Below are positions 50,305 to 58,533 of a stretch of 64,000 nt of DNA, piece after piece. The position numbers were made by a program, and so were the translations under genes. Source of the stretch: CBDBJR01 sp965206445 (GTDB lineage Bacteria; Pseudomonadota; Gammaproteobacteria; Arenicellales; Poriferihabitantaceae). The notes beneath the pieces were generated by a model. It was given only the letters and a program-made list of their open reading frames with translations, was not told the origin of the DNA and ran no database searches. The first letter of the stretch is position 1. Every line of letters starts with the position of its first letter. The DNA is taken from assembly GCA_965206445.1 (NCBI GenBank), contig CBDBJR010000001.1:62001-126000 (forward strand). The letters run 5' to 3'.

Positions 50305-51411
50305 ATGAAAATTACCGCTATTGCGGTCTATCAGTTGACGCTGCCGCTGAAGCAGGTTTATCGGCTGTCGGGCGGGCGGCTGAGGTTTGAGCAGCTCGAC
50401 AGCACTTTCGTGCGCGTCGACACCGACCGCGCCATCAGCGGCTGGGGCGAGTCCTGTCCCTGGGGGCATACGTATCTGCCGGCCCATGGGGCCGGGGTGC
50501 GCGCCGGGCTCGATGTTTTGGCGCCGGCGCTGATGGGGCGCGACCCGCGCTCGCTCGAGGCGATCAACCGGTTTATGGATCTGACGCTGCCGGGCCATCC
50601 GGCGGTCAAATCGGCTGTGGATATCGCCTGCTGGGATATTCTGGGGCAGTCGGCCGGTCTGCCGCTGTGGCAGTTGCTGGGCGGCGCCGGGCCGGCGGCG
50701 GTTGAGGTCAATTCGTCGATCCCGACCGGTACGCCGGATGAGATGGTGGCGGCAATCAGGCGCGCCTCGGCGACCGGCTGCCGGACGCATTCGGCCAAAG
50801 TGGGCGGCGCCGATACTGGCCTGGATATCGCGCGTATCGCCGCGATTGCGGCGGCCGTTGCGGTGGATGAGAAGGTGACGTTCGACGTCAACCGCGCCTG
50901 GACGCCGGGTGTGGCGGTGCAGGTGCTCGGGGCGGTGAAAACGCATCATTGGGTCGAGCAGCCGTGCGAGACGCTGGATCAGTGCGCGCAGGTGGCGGCG
51001 CGGGTGGGCAACCCGATTATGCTGGATGAATGCCTGCATACGTTTCAGGATTGCCTCGACGCCTGGGCGCGCCACGCCTGCGCCGGCGCCAAAGTGAAAC
51101 CGAACCGCGTCGGCGGGTTGACGCGGGCCCGGCAAATCCGCGATTTTGGCGTCGCGGTCGGCTGGCAGATGCATATCGAGGACGTCGGCGGCTCGGCGCT
51201 GGCGGACACCGCGGCGATCCACCTGGCCAGCGCGACGCCGGCCGCCAACCGGCTGGCCAGCTGGCTGTGCCATGACCATCTGGCGGTCGATCCGACGCCC
51301 CATCAGGGCGCCCGCAACCGCAGCGGCTGGGCCACCCCGCCGGATGCGCCGGGGCTCGGGGTGGCGCCGGAGCTGGAGCTGCTGGGCGATGCGGTCGCCG
51401 TCTACCACTAA
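50305..51411 (+). CDS. Enolase-superfamily enzyme, betaine 2-epimerase/cis-3-hydroxyproline dehydratase-like
   Basis: A 368-residue mandelate racemase/muconate lactonising enzyme family member. The N-terminal capping segment ESCPWGHTYLPAHG and GHPAVKSAVDIACWDILG closely resemble 4-hydroxyproline-betaine 2-epimerase and cis-3-hydroxy-L-proline dehydratase. Likely Mg2+ ligands are Asp194 (FDVNRAW), Glu218 (WVEQP) and Asp241/Glu242 (LDECL). Catalytic Lys candidates are Lys165 (THSAKVGG) and Lys265 (AKVKPNRVGG). The first position of the usual KxK motif is Ser163. Known betaine epimerases sit beside Rieske and flavin demethylases in proline-betaine pathways, as here. The ATG at 50305 is preferred over an upstream in-frame start because homology begins at MKITAI. 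It ends 12 bp before the aminotransferase. Epimerase versus dehydratase is not decided. Confidence 0.83.
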   Translation: MKITAIAVYQLTLPLKQVYRLSGGRLRFEQLDSTFVRVDTDRAISGWGESCPWGHTYLPAHGAGVRAGLDVLAPALMGRDPRSLEAINRFMDLTLPGHPAVKSAVDIACWDILGQSAGLPLWQLLGGAGPAAVEVNSSIPTGTPDEMVAAIRRASATGCRTHSAKVGGADTGLDIARIAAIAAAVAVDEKVTFDVNRAWTPGVAVQVLGAVKTHHWVEQPCETLDQCAQVAARVGNPIMLDECLHTFQDCLDAWARHACAGAKVKPNRVGGLTRARQIRDFGVAVGWQMHIEDVGGSALADTAAIHLASATPAANRLASWLCHDHLAVDPTPHQGARNRSGWATPPDAPGLGVAPELELLGDAVAVYH

Positions 51412-51423
51412 ACGAGGTTATCT

Positions 51424-52824
51424 ATGGCACATTCGGGCAGCGAACATTCGGGCGACAAACATTTGGGCGACAAACATTTGGGCGGCGACTATCCGACCGA
51501 CGACCCGCACTGGGTGCAGGAGGTGCACGCCCGCCATTACCTGCAAAGCTGGTCGGTGCAGGGCAGCCGGCCAATGGTGATTACCGGCGGTCAGGGGAGC
51601 TGGTTCTGGGACAGCGACGGCAAGCGCTATCTGGATTTTCAGTCGCAACTGGTCAACCTTAATCTGGGGCATCAGCACCCTAAAATCATCGCGGCGATTA
51701 AGCGGCAGGCCGATCGGCTGTGCTACATCGGGCCGTCGATGGGCTCGGATGTGCGCTCTGAGCTGGCTGCGCTGCTGCACGACATTACGCCGGGCGATCT
51801 GACGGCGACGTTTTTTACCTGCGGCGGCGCGTCGGCCAATGAGACCGCGATCCGCCTGGCGCAGCACTATACCGGGCGGCAAAAGATCATCGCCCGCTAC
51901 CGCTCGTATCACGGTTCGACCGGCAACGCGCTGACCCTTACCGGCGACCCGCGCCATCACCTGACGCGCGGCGATATGCCGGGCCTGGTGCGGATGCTGG
52001 ACCCGTACACCTACCGCTGCCCGGCCGGCCACCCCGACCCCTGCCCGGTCTGCACCGGGGCGCCGCATCTGGAGGAAATTCTGCAATATGAAAATCCCGA
52101 CACCGTGGCGGCGGTGATTGTCGAGCCGATTGTCGGCACCAACGGCATCCTGGTGCCGCCCGATGGCTACTTGCAGTCGATCCGGCAGACCTGCGCGCGC
52201 TACGGCATTTTGTTTATCTGCGATGAGGTGATGGCCGGCTTTGGCCGCACCGGCAAGTGGTTCGCGTGCGAGCACTGGGGCGTGGTGCCGGATATCCTGA
52301 CCGGCGCCAAGGGCATCAACTCCGGCTATGTGCCGCTGGGCACGCTGACCGTGAACCGGGCGCTGGCGGACTGGTTGCAACAGTACCGCTTCCCCGGCGG
52401 GCTTACATACGCCGGCCATCCGCTGGCCTGCGCGTCGGGCGTGGCGGCCATCCGCGCGATGCAGGAGGAGGGTACGCTGGCGCACGCCGCCGAGATGGGG
52501 GAGGTGATGCGCGCCGAGCTGCACCGGCTGGCCGACCGGCACGTGTCGATTGGCGAGGTGCGCGGCAAGGGTCTGTTCAACGGCATCGAGCTGGTGAAAA
52601 ACCGCGCGAGCCGCGCGCCGCTGGTGCCGTTTGCCGCCACCGGCGAGGCCGCCGGGCCGATGACCGGGATGATGCGGTTTGCGCTGGAGGCGGGGCTGTA
52701 TCTGTCGTTCTTCGGCAATGTGATCCGGCTCACGCCGCCGCTTAATATCACCGTTGATGATTTGCATACTGGCCTGGCGATCCTTGATCGGACGCTGGAG
52801 ATTGCCGACCGCGAGTGCGACTAG
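51424..52824 (+). CDS. Class III (omega) aminotransferase
   Basis: A 466-residue fold-type I PLP aminotransferase. Motifs: GSWFWDSDGKRYLDFQSQLVN (58-78), the CGGASANETAIRLA cofactor loop (about 133-146), YHGSTGNAL, the Asp267-Glu268 pair (FICDEVMAGFGRTG) that holds the pyridine nitrogen, and the Schiff-base Lys296 (TGAKGI). It most resembles omega-amino-acid/taurine-pyruvate-type transaminases. It is last in the five-gene operon and converges on the TPP decarboxylase with a 36-bp gap. Residues 3-22 are encoded by four 15-bp tandem repeats (EHSGD-KHLGD-KHLGG), an unusual, probably disordered extension with no counterpart in the family. Substrate is inferred only to be an amine or amino acid produced upstream in the pathway. 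Confidence 0.86.
   Translation: MAHSGSEHSGDKHLGDKHLGGDYPTDDPHWVQEVHARHYLQSWSVQGSRPMVITGGQGSWFWDSDGKRYLDFQSQLVNLNLGHQHPKIIAAIKRQADRLCYIGPSMGSDVRSELAALLHDITPGDLTATFFTCGGASANETAIRLAQHYTGRQKIIARYRSYHGSTGNALTLTGDPRHHLTRGDMPGLVRMLDPYTYRCPAGHPDPCPVCTGAPHLEEILQYENPDTVAAVIVEPIVGTNGILVPPDGYLQSIRQTCARYGILFICDEVMAGFGRTGKWFACEHWGVVPDILTGAKGINSGYVPLGTLTVNRALADWLQQYRFPGGLTYAGHPLACASGVAAIRAMQEEGTLAHAAEMGEVMRAELHRLADRHVSIGEVRGKGLFNGIELVKNRASRAPLVPFAATGEAAGPMTGMMRFALEAGLYLSFFGNVIRLTPPLNITVDDLHTGLAILDRTLEIADRECD
51429..51488 (+). repeat. Four 15-bp tandem repeats in the aminotransferase 5' end
   Basis: The units ACATTCGGGCAGCGA, ACATTCGGGCGACAA, ACATTTGGGCGACAA and ACATTTGGGCGGCGA lie head to tail just after the start codon. 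The 15-bp period keeps the frame, so unit-number changes would only lengthen or shorten the N-terminal tail. Confidence 0.85.
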
Positions 52825-52860
52825 CGGGCGGCGTGGCCGGGCGGCGGGCGGTGCGGTCGG

Positions 52861-54525
52861 TCAGGCGCGGGCGGTCGGGCTTGAGCCGTCAGACCGGGTT
52901 GGCGGCGGTTGCGCACGCCGGGTTTTGAAGGCGTCTACAAACCGCGACAGGGCTTGCGAGATGCAGCCGCGTTGCAGCAGGATCTCGATCAACTGAAAGC
53001 GCCCCCGGCTGGCGATGGCCGCGCTCAATGCGGCCTGGAGTTCGGCGCGATTGGCGACCCGCTGGCCGACGCCGCCCAGGCCGTCGGCCAGCGCGGCATA
53101 ATTGATGCTGTCCAGATCGTTGAAGCGCGATTCGGGTTGAAAGGCGCGCAGCATTTCCCAGCCGCTGTTGTTGAACAGCAGTACGATCGGGTCCCAGCCG
53201 TAGCGCCGACAGTTCAGCAGCTCCCAGCCGGTCATCTGAAACGCGCCGTCGCCGACCAGGATCAGCGGGCGTTGCTGCGTCGCCGCCTGAATCCCGAGCC
53301 CGGCGGGCACGCCAAACCCCATCGTGGCGTAATACCCCGGCGCCACCAGCGCGGTGTTTTCGATCTCCAGCGCGGTGAACAGGCAGTCCCCCATGTCGGC
53401 CGCAATCGGCATCGGGCCGTGCTGCGCGAACACATCGTTGACCGCGGTGGCAATATCGACCGGCGTCACCGGCGCCGCGTCGGCCGGCATACCGTGGGGG
53501 TACGCCTGCACTGCCGGGGTGTGCTCGGCGCTCGGTTTCAGCCGCCGATTGAGGCCGGCAACCAGCGCCCGCAGCGGGATATCGGCGTAGGTGTGAAAGC
53601 CGAGCGACACCCGCCCGTCAGCGGCCAGAATGGTCCGGCGCAGGTCGAGCTTTTTTTCCGAAATGCCGAAATTGGTGTCCGACAACAGCACGCCCAGCAG
53701 CATCAGCCCGTCGGAAGATTCGACCAGCCGGGTCAACTCCGGCTGCCCGGCGGCGCCAAGATATGTGCCCCGCAGCGGCACCTCCTTGCCGGCCAGCAGG
53801 CCGCGCCCCATAAAGGTGGTGACCACCGGGATGTTCAGCCGCTGCGCCAGCGCGGTCACTTCCTGCTCGAGGCCGTAGCGGCGAATCTCGACCCCGACCA
53901 TCAGCACCGGCGATTGCGCGCCGTCGAGATGCGCCAGGACTTCCTGCACACAGGCCTCCAGCGCGTCACCATCGGCGACGGCGGCGGTATCCCACACCGG
54001 CACCGCGCCGCACGGCTTGCCGACGCTGTCGCGGGGCACCTCCAGATACACCGGGCGCGACGCCATAATGCCGTTGCGCAAAACCCGGGCAATGATCTCC
54101 GGCGCCGCCGCCGGGTCATCGAGAATCGCCCGGTCGCAGGTCACCTCTTTGAACATCGTTATCTGCGAGCTCAGCCGTTTGGCCTGGTGGTGCACCAGCA
54201 ACCCGGTGGCGCGGTCGGCGCTGCCGGGCCCGCCGGACAGCACGACAACCGGCGATTTTTCCGCGTACGCGGCGGCCACCGGATTCACCATATTGAACGC
54301 ACCGGCGCCGTAGGTAACCGCGGCCACCGACGGCTTGCCGTGAAACCGCGCCGCCGCGTCGGCGGCAAAACCGACCGCCGGCTCGTGGCTGAGGGTATAC
54401 AGCGGCAGGATGTGGGATTCCTCGATGACCTTGAACAACGGCAATGCGAAATCACCGGGAATGCCGAATATTTCCGCGGCGCCGTAGTTTTTCAGGCCGG
54501 TGAGCAGTGATTCTGCCAGGTTCAT
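52861..54525 (-). CDS. ipdC: Thiamine-diphosphate phenylpyruvate/indolepyruvate decarboxylase
   Basis: A 554-residue TPP enzyme. The opening MNLAESLLTGLKNYGA, FGIPGDFALPLFKV and TLSHEPAVGFAADAAAR (Glu48 activates the thiazolium) match the phenylpyruvate/indolepyruvate decarboxylases of Azospirillum type very closely. The central domain has MVGVEIRRYGLE and TTFMGRGLL. The TPP/Mg2+ motif GDGAFQMTGWELLNCRRYGWDPIVLLFNN spans 425-453. The family converts 2-oxo acids, typically aromatic, to aldehydes and CO2. The ATG at 54525 is chosen because homology begins there; a longer open frame upstream is non-conserved. It converges on the aminotransferase and is divergent from the livK-type gene. It may decarboxylate the 2-oxo acid left after transamination. 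The real substrate is not shown. The C-terminal 15 residues are a low-complexity tail. Confidence 0.87.
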   Translation of the reverse strand: MNLAESLLTGLKNYGAAEIFGIPGDFALPLFKVIEESHILPLYTLSHEPAVGFAADAAARFHGKPSVAAVTYGAGAFNMVNPVAAAYAEKSPVVVLSGGPGSADRATGLLVHHQAKRLSSQITMFKEVTCDRAILDDPAAAPEIIARVLRNGIMASRPVYLEVPRDSVGKPCGAVPVWDTAAVADGDALEACVQEVLAHLDGAQSPVLMVGVEIRRYGLEQEVTALAQRLNIPVVTTFMGRGLLAGKEVPLRGTYLGAAGQPELTRLVESSDGLMLLGVLLSDTNFGISEKKLDLRRTILAADGRVSLGFHTYADIPLRALVAGLNRRLKPSAEHTPAVQAYPHGMPADAAPVTPVDIATAVNDVFAQHGPMPIAADMGDCLFTALEIENTALVAPGYYATMGFGVPAGLGIQAATQQRPLILVGDGAFQMTGWELLNCRRYGWDPIVLLFNNSGWEMLRAFQPESRFNDLDSINYAALADGLGGVGQRVANRAELQAALSAAIASRGRFQLIEILLQRGCISQALSRFVDAFKTRRAQPPPTRSDGSSPTARA

Positions 54526-54830
54526 TGTCCGTTTCGTAGTGTGGGGGGTTGGGGTTAGTGTAGTCCAGTGTAGTTCGGTGGTGGTGTTTTGGGGGATATT
54601 ATTGCGTGGGGCGGGGTGGGTTGATATTCTATTTGCGGACGGGTCATGCCACAGCAAACAGGCTAGACTATCGCTGTGCCGAAAGTAAGCAGGCCCACAG
54701 CACACCCTGGCCGACCAGGCCAACAGCAGATAGACCGGCGAGGCCCTCAACGGGGCGGAATTCCCGATGCTGTTCCGGGCGAATTTTCTTAACCGTGCGA
54801 CAGACGCACACAATAACAGGAGCATGAAAA
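54526..54830. promoter_or_regulatory. Divergent intergenic region between the decarboxylase and the ABC transporter operon
   Basis: This 305-bp region must carry promoters for both directions. The decarboxylase side is strikingly G/T-rich on the plus strand (GTGTGGGGGGTTGGGG...). A TAGACT-like -10 near 54664 has no well-spaced -35. AGGAG at 54816-54820 is a good ribosome binding site for the ATG at 54831. No RNA gene or riboswitch is recognised. Confidence 0.4.
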
Positions 54831-55982
54831 ATGACCGACAAACTGAGTAAACTGGCGCAGGCGGCTGTCCTGGCAATGGCGCTGCCGGCTGCGGTGGCGA
54901 TGGCCGACACAGTCAAGGTAGGCTTTAACGTGCCGCTGACCGGCTTTGCGGCCGCCGACGGTACCTCCGCGCTGCACGGCGCCGAGCTGGCGGTGCAGCA
55001 GGTCAATGCCACCGGCGGGATTAACGGCGAGCTGCTGGAGTTGGTGGTCTACGACGATCAGGCGAGTCCGAAGGCGGCCGCGCCGCTGGCGGTCAAGCTG
55101 ACCACGCAGGATCGGGTTGTCGCCGGTGTTTCGGGCAGTTATTCGGGTTCGACTCGTGCGGCGGCGACTATTTTTCAGGAAAACAGCACGCCGTATATTT
55201 CGGCCTATGCGATTCACCCGGATATTACCCGGGCCGGCGATTATGTTTTTCGTACCTCGTTCATGGGCGAGGTTCAGGGCCGCGCCGGCGCCAAGCTGCT
55301 CGGCGAGATGATGGGCAAACGGCGGGTGGCGATGATTACGTTGAGCAATGATTTCGGCCAATCGCTGGCGACCGGCTTCAAGCAGAAGGCGGCCGACTTC
55401 GGCATCGAGATTGTCAGCGAGTATGAATACTCGATCAAAGACCGTGAGTTCGGCCCGATCGTCTCGAAAGTCAAAGCGGATAACCCGGACGCCATCTATG
55501 CCTCGGGTTATTTCTTTACCGCCGGCCCGCTGGTGCGCCAGCTGCGCGCCGCCGGCATCGATGTGCCGGTGGTCGGGCAGGAGGGCTACGACGGGCAGAA
55601 ATTCATCGAGATTGCCGGCGCCGACGCCGAGGGCGTGGTCATCACCACGTCGCTGGATCGGGATTCGAGCAACCCGCTGACCCGCGAGTTCATTGCGGGG
55701 TTTTCGGCCAAGGCCGGCTACCCGGCGGACATGGTGGGGGCGTCGGCGCATACCGCGGTGCTGGTGCTGGCCGCTGCGCTGCGGCAGGCCGGCGGCGAGG
55801 ATAAGGCCGCGCTGCGCGACGCGATTGCCGCCACCCAACTCGACGCGGCGACCGGTCACATCTCCTTCAACCCGCTCGGTGAGGTGCGCAAGGACGTGCA
55901 GGTGCAGGTGGTGCGCGACGGGGGCTGGCATCATTATGCGGTGATTGACGACCCGGCATTGCTGGCGCCGCCGGTCGAGTAA
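54831..55982 (+). CDS. livK: Periplasmic substrate-binding protein, branched-chain amino acid type
   Basis: A 383-residue periplasmic binding protein of the Leu/Ile/Val-binding fold. A Sec signal peptide (LAMALPAAVAMA, cleaved near residue 25) is followed by VKVGFNVPLTGFAAADGTSALHGAELAVQQVNATGGING, the classic opening of this family, then GVSGSYSGSTRAAATIFQE and YDGQKFIEIAGADAEGV. It captures a ligand in the periplasm and delivers it to the downstream permeases. AGGAG lies ten bases upstream of the ATG. An overlapping ATG eight bases earlier opens only a nine-codon frame. Family members bind amino acids, amides, urea, betaines and aromatic acids. Context suggests an N-methylated or quaternary amino acid, which is inference. 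Confidence 0.88.
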   Translation: MTDKLSKLAQAAVLAMALPAAVAMADTVKVGFNVPLTGFAAADGTSALHGAELAVQQVNATGGINGELLELVVYDDQASPKAAAPLAVKLTTQDRVVAGVSGSYSGSTRAAATIFQENSTPYISAYAIHPDITRAGDYVFRTSFMGEVQGRAGAKLLGEMMGKRRVAMITLSNDFGQSLATGFKQKAADFGIEIVSEYEYSIKDREFGPIVSKVKADNPDAIYASGYFFTAGPLVRQLRAAGIDVPVVGQEGYDGQKFIEIAGADAEGVVITTSLDRDSSNPLTREFIAGFSAKAGYPADMVGASAHTAVLVLAAALRQAGGEDKAALRDAIAATQLDAATGHISFNPLGEVRKDVQVQVVRDGGWHHYAVIDDPALLAPPVE

Positions 55983-56071
55983 AACCCGCGTTCGATACGC
56001 CGACGCCCGCCGTGGTTACCGGCCTCTGCCGGGGCTATATCGAGGCCGCCACCGCGGGCCGGGCGGGCTAG

Positions 56072-56935
56072 ATGCTGTACCTGGACCTGATCGTGCAGGG
56101 CGTCGTGCAGGGCGCCATCTATGCGCTGATTGCGCTCGGCCTGACGCTGATTTACGGGCTGCTGCGCATCCTGCACGTGGCGCACGCGGCGTTGTTCACG
56201 CTGGGCGGCTATATCGGCGTCATCGTCACCAACCACAGCGGCAGCTTTGCTGCCGGCATGGTGGCGGCGATGGTGCTGGTCGGGCTGACGGGGTGTGCGG
56301 TCTACCGCCTCGCCTATCGGCCGCTGCTTGGCCGCCCGCCGTTGATTGCGCTGATCGCCTCGATTGGCCTGTTTATCCTGGCTGAAGAGCTGTTCCGGAT
56401 CGTTTTCGGCGCCTACGGGCTGTCGTTTCTCGAGCCGCCGTTGCAGCGGCAGTTGGAGCTGCTGCCCGGCATTTCGCTGTCTTATGCACGGCTTGCGGTG
56501 ATTGGCATCGCGGTCGTGTTTTTGGGTGCGCTTGGCTGGTTGTCGAGCCGGACGCGCACCGGCGTGGCGTGGCGCGCCACCGTGGCCGACCCGGATATGG
56601 CGCGCAGTTTCGGCATTGATGTGGAGCGGGTGCGGCTGTTGAATTTCTTTATCGGCTCGGCGCTGGCCGCTGCCGCCGGGGTGATGGTGGCGCTATTGAA
56701 CAATCTGGTCGAGCCGACGATGGGCGCAGTGGCATCATACAAAGGGCTGGCGATCATCGTGCTCGGCGGCCTGGGGTCGGTGCGCGGGACGCTGATCGCG
56801 GCGCTGGCGCTCGGCGTGGTCGAGAGTTTCGGCACGATCTATCTCGGCCGGCTGATGGACCGCGATGCGATTGCCTTCGCGTTCCTGATTCTGGTGCTGA
56901 TGGTGCGCCCGCACGGGCTGCTGGCCCGGGGCTAG
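56072..56935 (+). CDS. livH: ABC transporter permease, LivH type
   Basis: A 287-residue polytopic membrane protein that opens LYLDLIVQGVVQGAIYALIALGLTLIYGLLRILHVAHAALFTLGGYIG, diagnostic of LivH, and ends with IIVLGGLGSVRGTLIAALALGVVESFGT and MVRPHGLLARG. About eight transmembrane helices are visible. It pairs with the LivM-type permease to form the translocation pore in the inner membrane. It follows the binding protein by 89 bp and precedes the LivM gene by nine bases. Confidence 0.9.
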   Translation: MLYLDLIVQGVVQGAIYALIALGLTLIYGLLRILHVAHAALFTLGGYIGVIVTNHSGSFAAGMVAAMVLVGLTGCAVYRLAYRPLLGRPPLIALIASIGLFILAEELFRIVFGAYGLSFLEPPLQRQLELLPGISLSYARLAVIGIAVVFLGALGWLSSRTRTGVAWRATVADPDMARSFGIDVERVRLLNFFIGSALAAAAGVMVALLNNLVEPTMGAVASYKGLAIIVLGGLGSVRGTLIAALALGVVESFGTIYLGRLMDRDAIAFAFLILVLMVRPHGLLARG

Positions 56936-56944
56936 AAGGGGCGG

Positions 56945-57787
56945 ATGGCGTACGAAATCACCCTGCTGACGTCAATGGCCATCGCGGTGCTGTTTGCGCT
57001 GTCGCTGAACGTGATTACCGGGTTCTGCGGGCAGGTCAGCCTGGGCCATGCGGCGTTCTTTGGCATCGGCGCCTATATTGCGGCGATGCTGACCAAAGCC
57101 GGGCTGCCGCTGGTGCCGGCATTGGTGCCAGCGGCGGTGGGCGCCGGCCTGATGGGTGCGCTGGTGGGCGCCGCCTCGCTGCGGGTGCGGCATGATTTTC
57201 TGGCCATCACGACGATGGGCGTGTCGTTCCTGTTTGTCGGCATCGTCAGAAAGCAGGAGTGGCTGGGCGGTGAGGTCGGCATTGCCGGCATTCCGGCGGT
57301 GGCGTTTGGGCGTCCGGGGCTGCTGGCGGTGGCGGTCACGGCGGCGGTGCTGTTTGCCCTGCTCACCCGGCATATTCGCCGCTCCTGGATGGGCTTTGCG
57401 TTCGACAGTATCGCCGATGACGAGGATACCGCCCGCCTGATTGGCATTGATGTCAACCGCTACAAATTATGGGCTTTTGTGATCGGCACCGCGGGCGCCG
57501 GCATTGCCGGTGGCCTGTACGCCCACCACATTCGGTTTATCGGGCCCGACAGTTTCGGTTTTGTCGAATCGGTGACCGTGCTGGCGATGGTGATTGTCGG
57601 CGGTATCGGCTCCGTCTGGGGGGTCGCGGTGGCGGCTGCGGTGCTGTCGGTGATGCCGCTGTGGTCGCAGTTTGTCGACCAATACAAGCTGCTGTTATAC
57701 GGCGGGCTGTTGTTTGCCGCGATGCGGTTTGCGCCGGATGGGCTGGCCGGCCTGGCCCGGCGGCTTTACCGTTGGGCGCTGCGATGA
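56945..57787 (+). CDS. livM: ABC transporter permease, LivM type
   Basis: A 280-residue inner-membrane permease. The LivM signature ALSLNVITGFCGQVSLGHAAFFGIGAYIAAML is at residues 18-49, LIGIDVNRYKLWAFVIGTAGAGIAGGLYAHH in the middle, and VIVGGIGSVWGVAVAAAVLSVMP near the end. AAGGGG just before the ATG serves as ribosome binding site. It overlaps livG by four bases (ATGA), so the subunits are translationally coupled. It is somewhat short for LivM, lacking the N-terminal extra helices found in the E. coli protein, as is common outside enterics. Confidence 0.9.
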   Translation: MAYEITLLTSMAIAVLFALSLNVITGFCGQVSLGHAAFFGIGAYIAAMLTKAGLPLVPALVPAAVGAGLMGALVGAASLRVRHDFLAITTMGVSFLFVGIVRKQEWLGGEVGIAGIPAVAFGRPGLLAVAVTAAVLFALLTRHIRRSWMGFAFDSIADDEDTARLIGIDVNRYKLWAFVIGTAGAGIAGGLYAHHIRFIGPDSFGFVESVTVLAMVIVGGIGSVWGVAVAAAVLSVMPLWSQFVDQYKLLLYGGLLFAAMRFAPDGLAGLARRLYRWALR

Positions 57788-58533
57788 GTCTGCTCGAGGT
57801 GCACAATGTCACGTTGCGTTTTGGCGGGGTGACTGCGGTTGACGGGGTGTCGCTGGCGGCGGATGCGGACCGATTGCTGGGGGTAATCGGCCCCAACGGC
57901 GCGGGGAAAACCACGCTGCTGCACATCATAACCGGCGTACTGCGGGCGCAGCAGGGGCGGGTGCGGTTTGCCGGTCAGGACATCACCGACTGGCCGGTGC
58001 ATCGCCGCATCCGCGCCGGGCTGGCGTTAAGCCGACAAATGGTGAAGCCGCTCAAAAGCCTTACGCTGCTGGATAACGTGACGCTGGCGGCGGGTGTCGG
58101 GCGCATGGCCAACCCGGTCGCGGCGATGCTGGCCTGCGACCGCAGCGCCGAGCGCCGGCGCGCCACAGCGGTGCTGGAAGCGGTTGGCATCGCCGATGCG
58201 GCCAATACGCCGGCCGCCGAGCTGCCGCTGGGGTATCTGAAGCGGCTTGAGGTGGCGCGCGCGCTGGCGCTGCAACCCAGGCTGCTGCTGCTTGACGAGC
58301 CGCTCGCCGGGCTCGGCCCGGTCGAGGCGGCGGCGATGGCGGACCTGATCGCCGGCCTGGTCGGCAACGGCCGCGGTGTCATTCTGATCGAGCACAATAT
58401 CCGTGAAGTGGCCCGCATTTGCACCGCGCTTTATGTGCAGGACAACGGCCGCAAACTGCTGGCCGGGCCGACCGCCGAGGTGATGCGCAGCGCCGAGTTG
58501 AAGCGCGCCTATCTCGGCGGCGAGCACACCTGA
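57784..58533 (+). CDS. livG: ABC transporter ATPase, LivG type, degenerate signature motif
   Basis: A 249-residue ABC ATPase. Walker A is GPNGAGKTT (36-44), the Q-loop Gln is in LSRQMVKPLKSLTLLDNV, Walker B is LLLLDEPLAGLGPVEA (167-182) and the switch His is in LIEHNIREVARIC. The signature loop, normally LSYGQ or LSGGQ, reads LPLGYLKRLEVARALA (147-162): the Ser is replaced by Pro and the Gln by Tyr, while the Gly remains. The start is the ATG overlapping the livM stop (57784); longer upstream frames run inside livM. LivG and LivF form the heterodimer that powers uptake, so one weak composite site may be tolerated. Confidence 0.88.
   Translation: MSLLEVHNVTLRFGGVTAVDGVSLAADADRLLGVIGPNGAGKTTLLHIITGVLRAQQGRVRFAGQDITDWPVHRRIRAGLALSRQMVKPLKSLTLLDNVTLAAGVGRMANPVAAMLACDRSAERRRATAVLEAVGIADAANTPAAELPLGYLKRLEVARALALQPRLLLLDEPLAGLGPVEAAAMADLIAGLVGNGRGVILIEHNIREVARICTALYVQDNGRKLLAGPTAEVMRSAELKRAYLGGEHT

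Noticed and set aside
51424..54525. Taurine degradation (taurine-pyruvate aminotransferase plus sulfoacetaldehyde acetyltransferase)
   Set aside because: The aminotransferase resembles that type, but the TPP enzyme matches phenylpyruvate/indolepyruvate decarboxylase rather than Xsc, and no sulfur or sulfonate genes are present.
54526..54876. Longer N-terminus for the TPP decarboxylase
   Set aside because: The extra 117 codons are Arg/Ser/Cys-rich, unlike the family, and overlap the divergent livK start. Homology begins at the ATG at 54525.
57469..57783. Upstream extension of livG into livM
   Set aside because: It lies in the wrong frame within livM. The ABC domain begins at the ATG at 57784, which overlaps the livM stop in the usual ATGA coupling.
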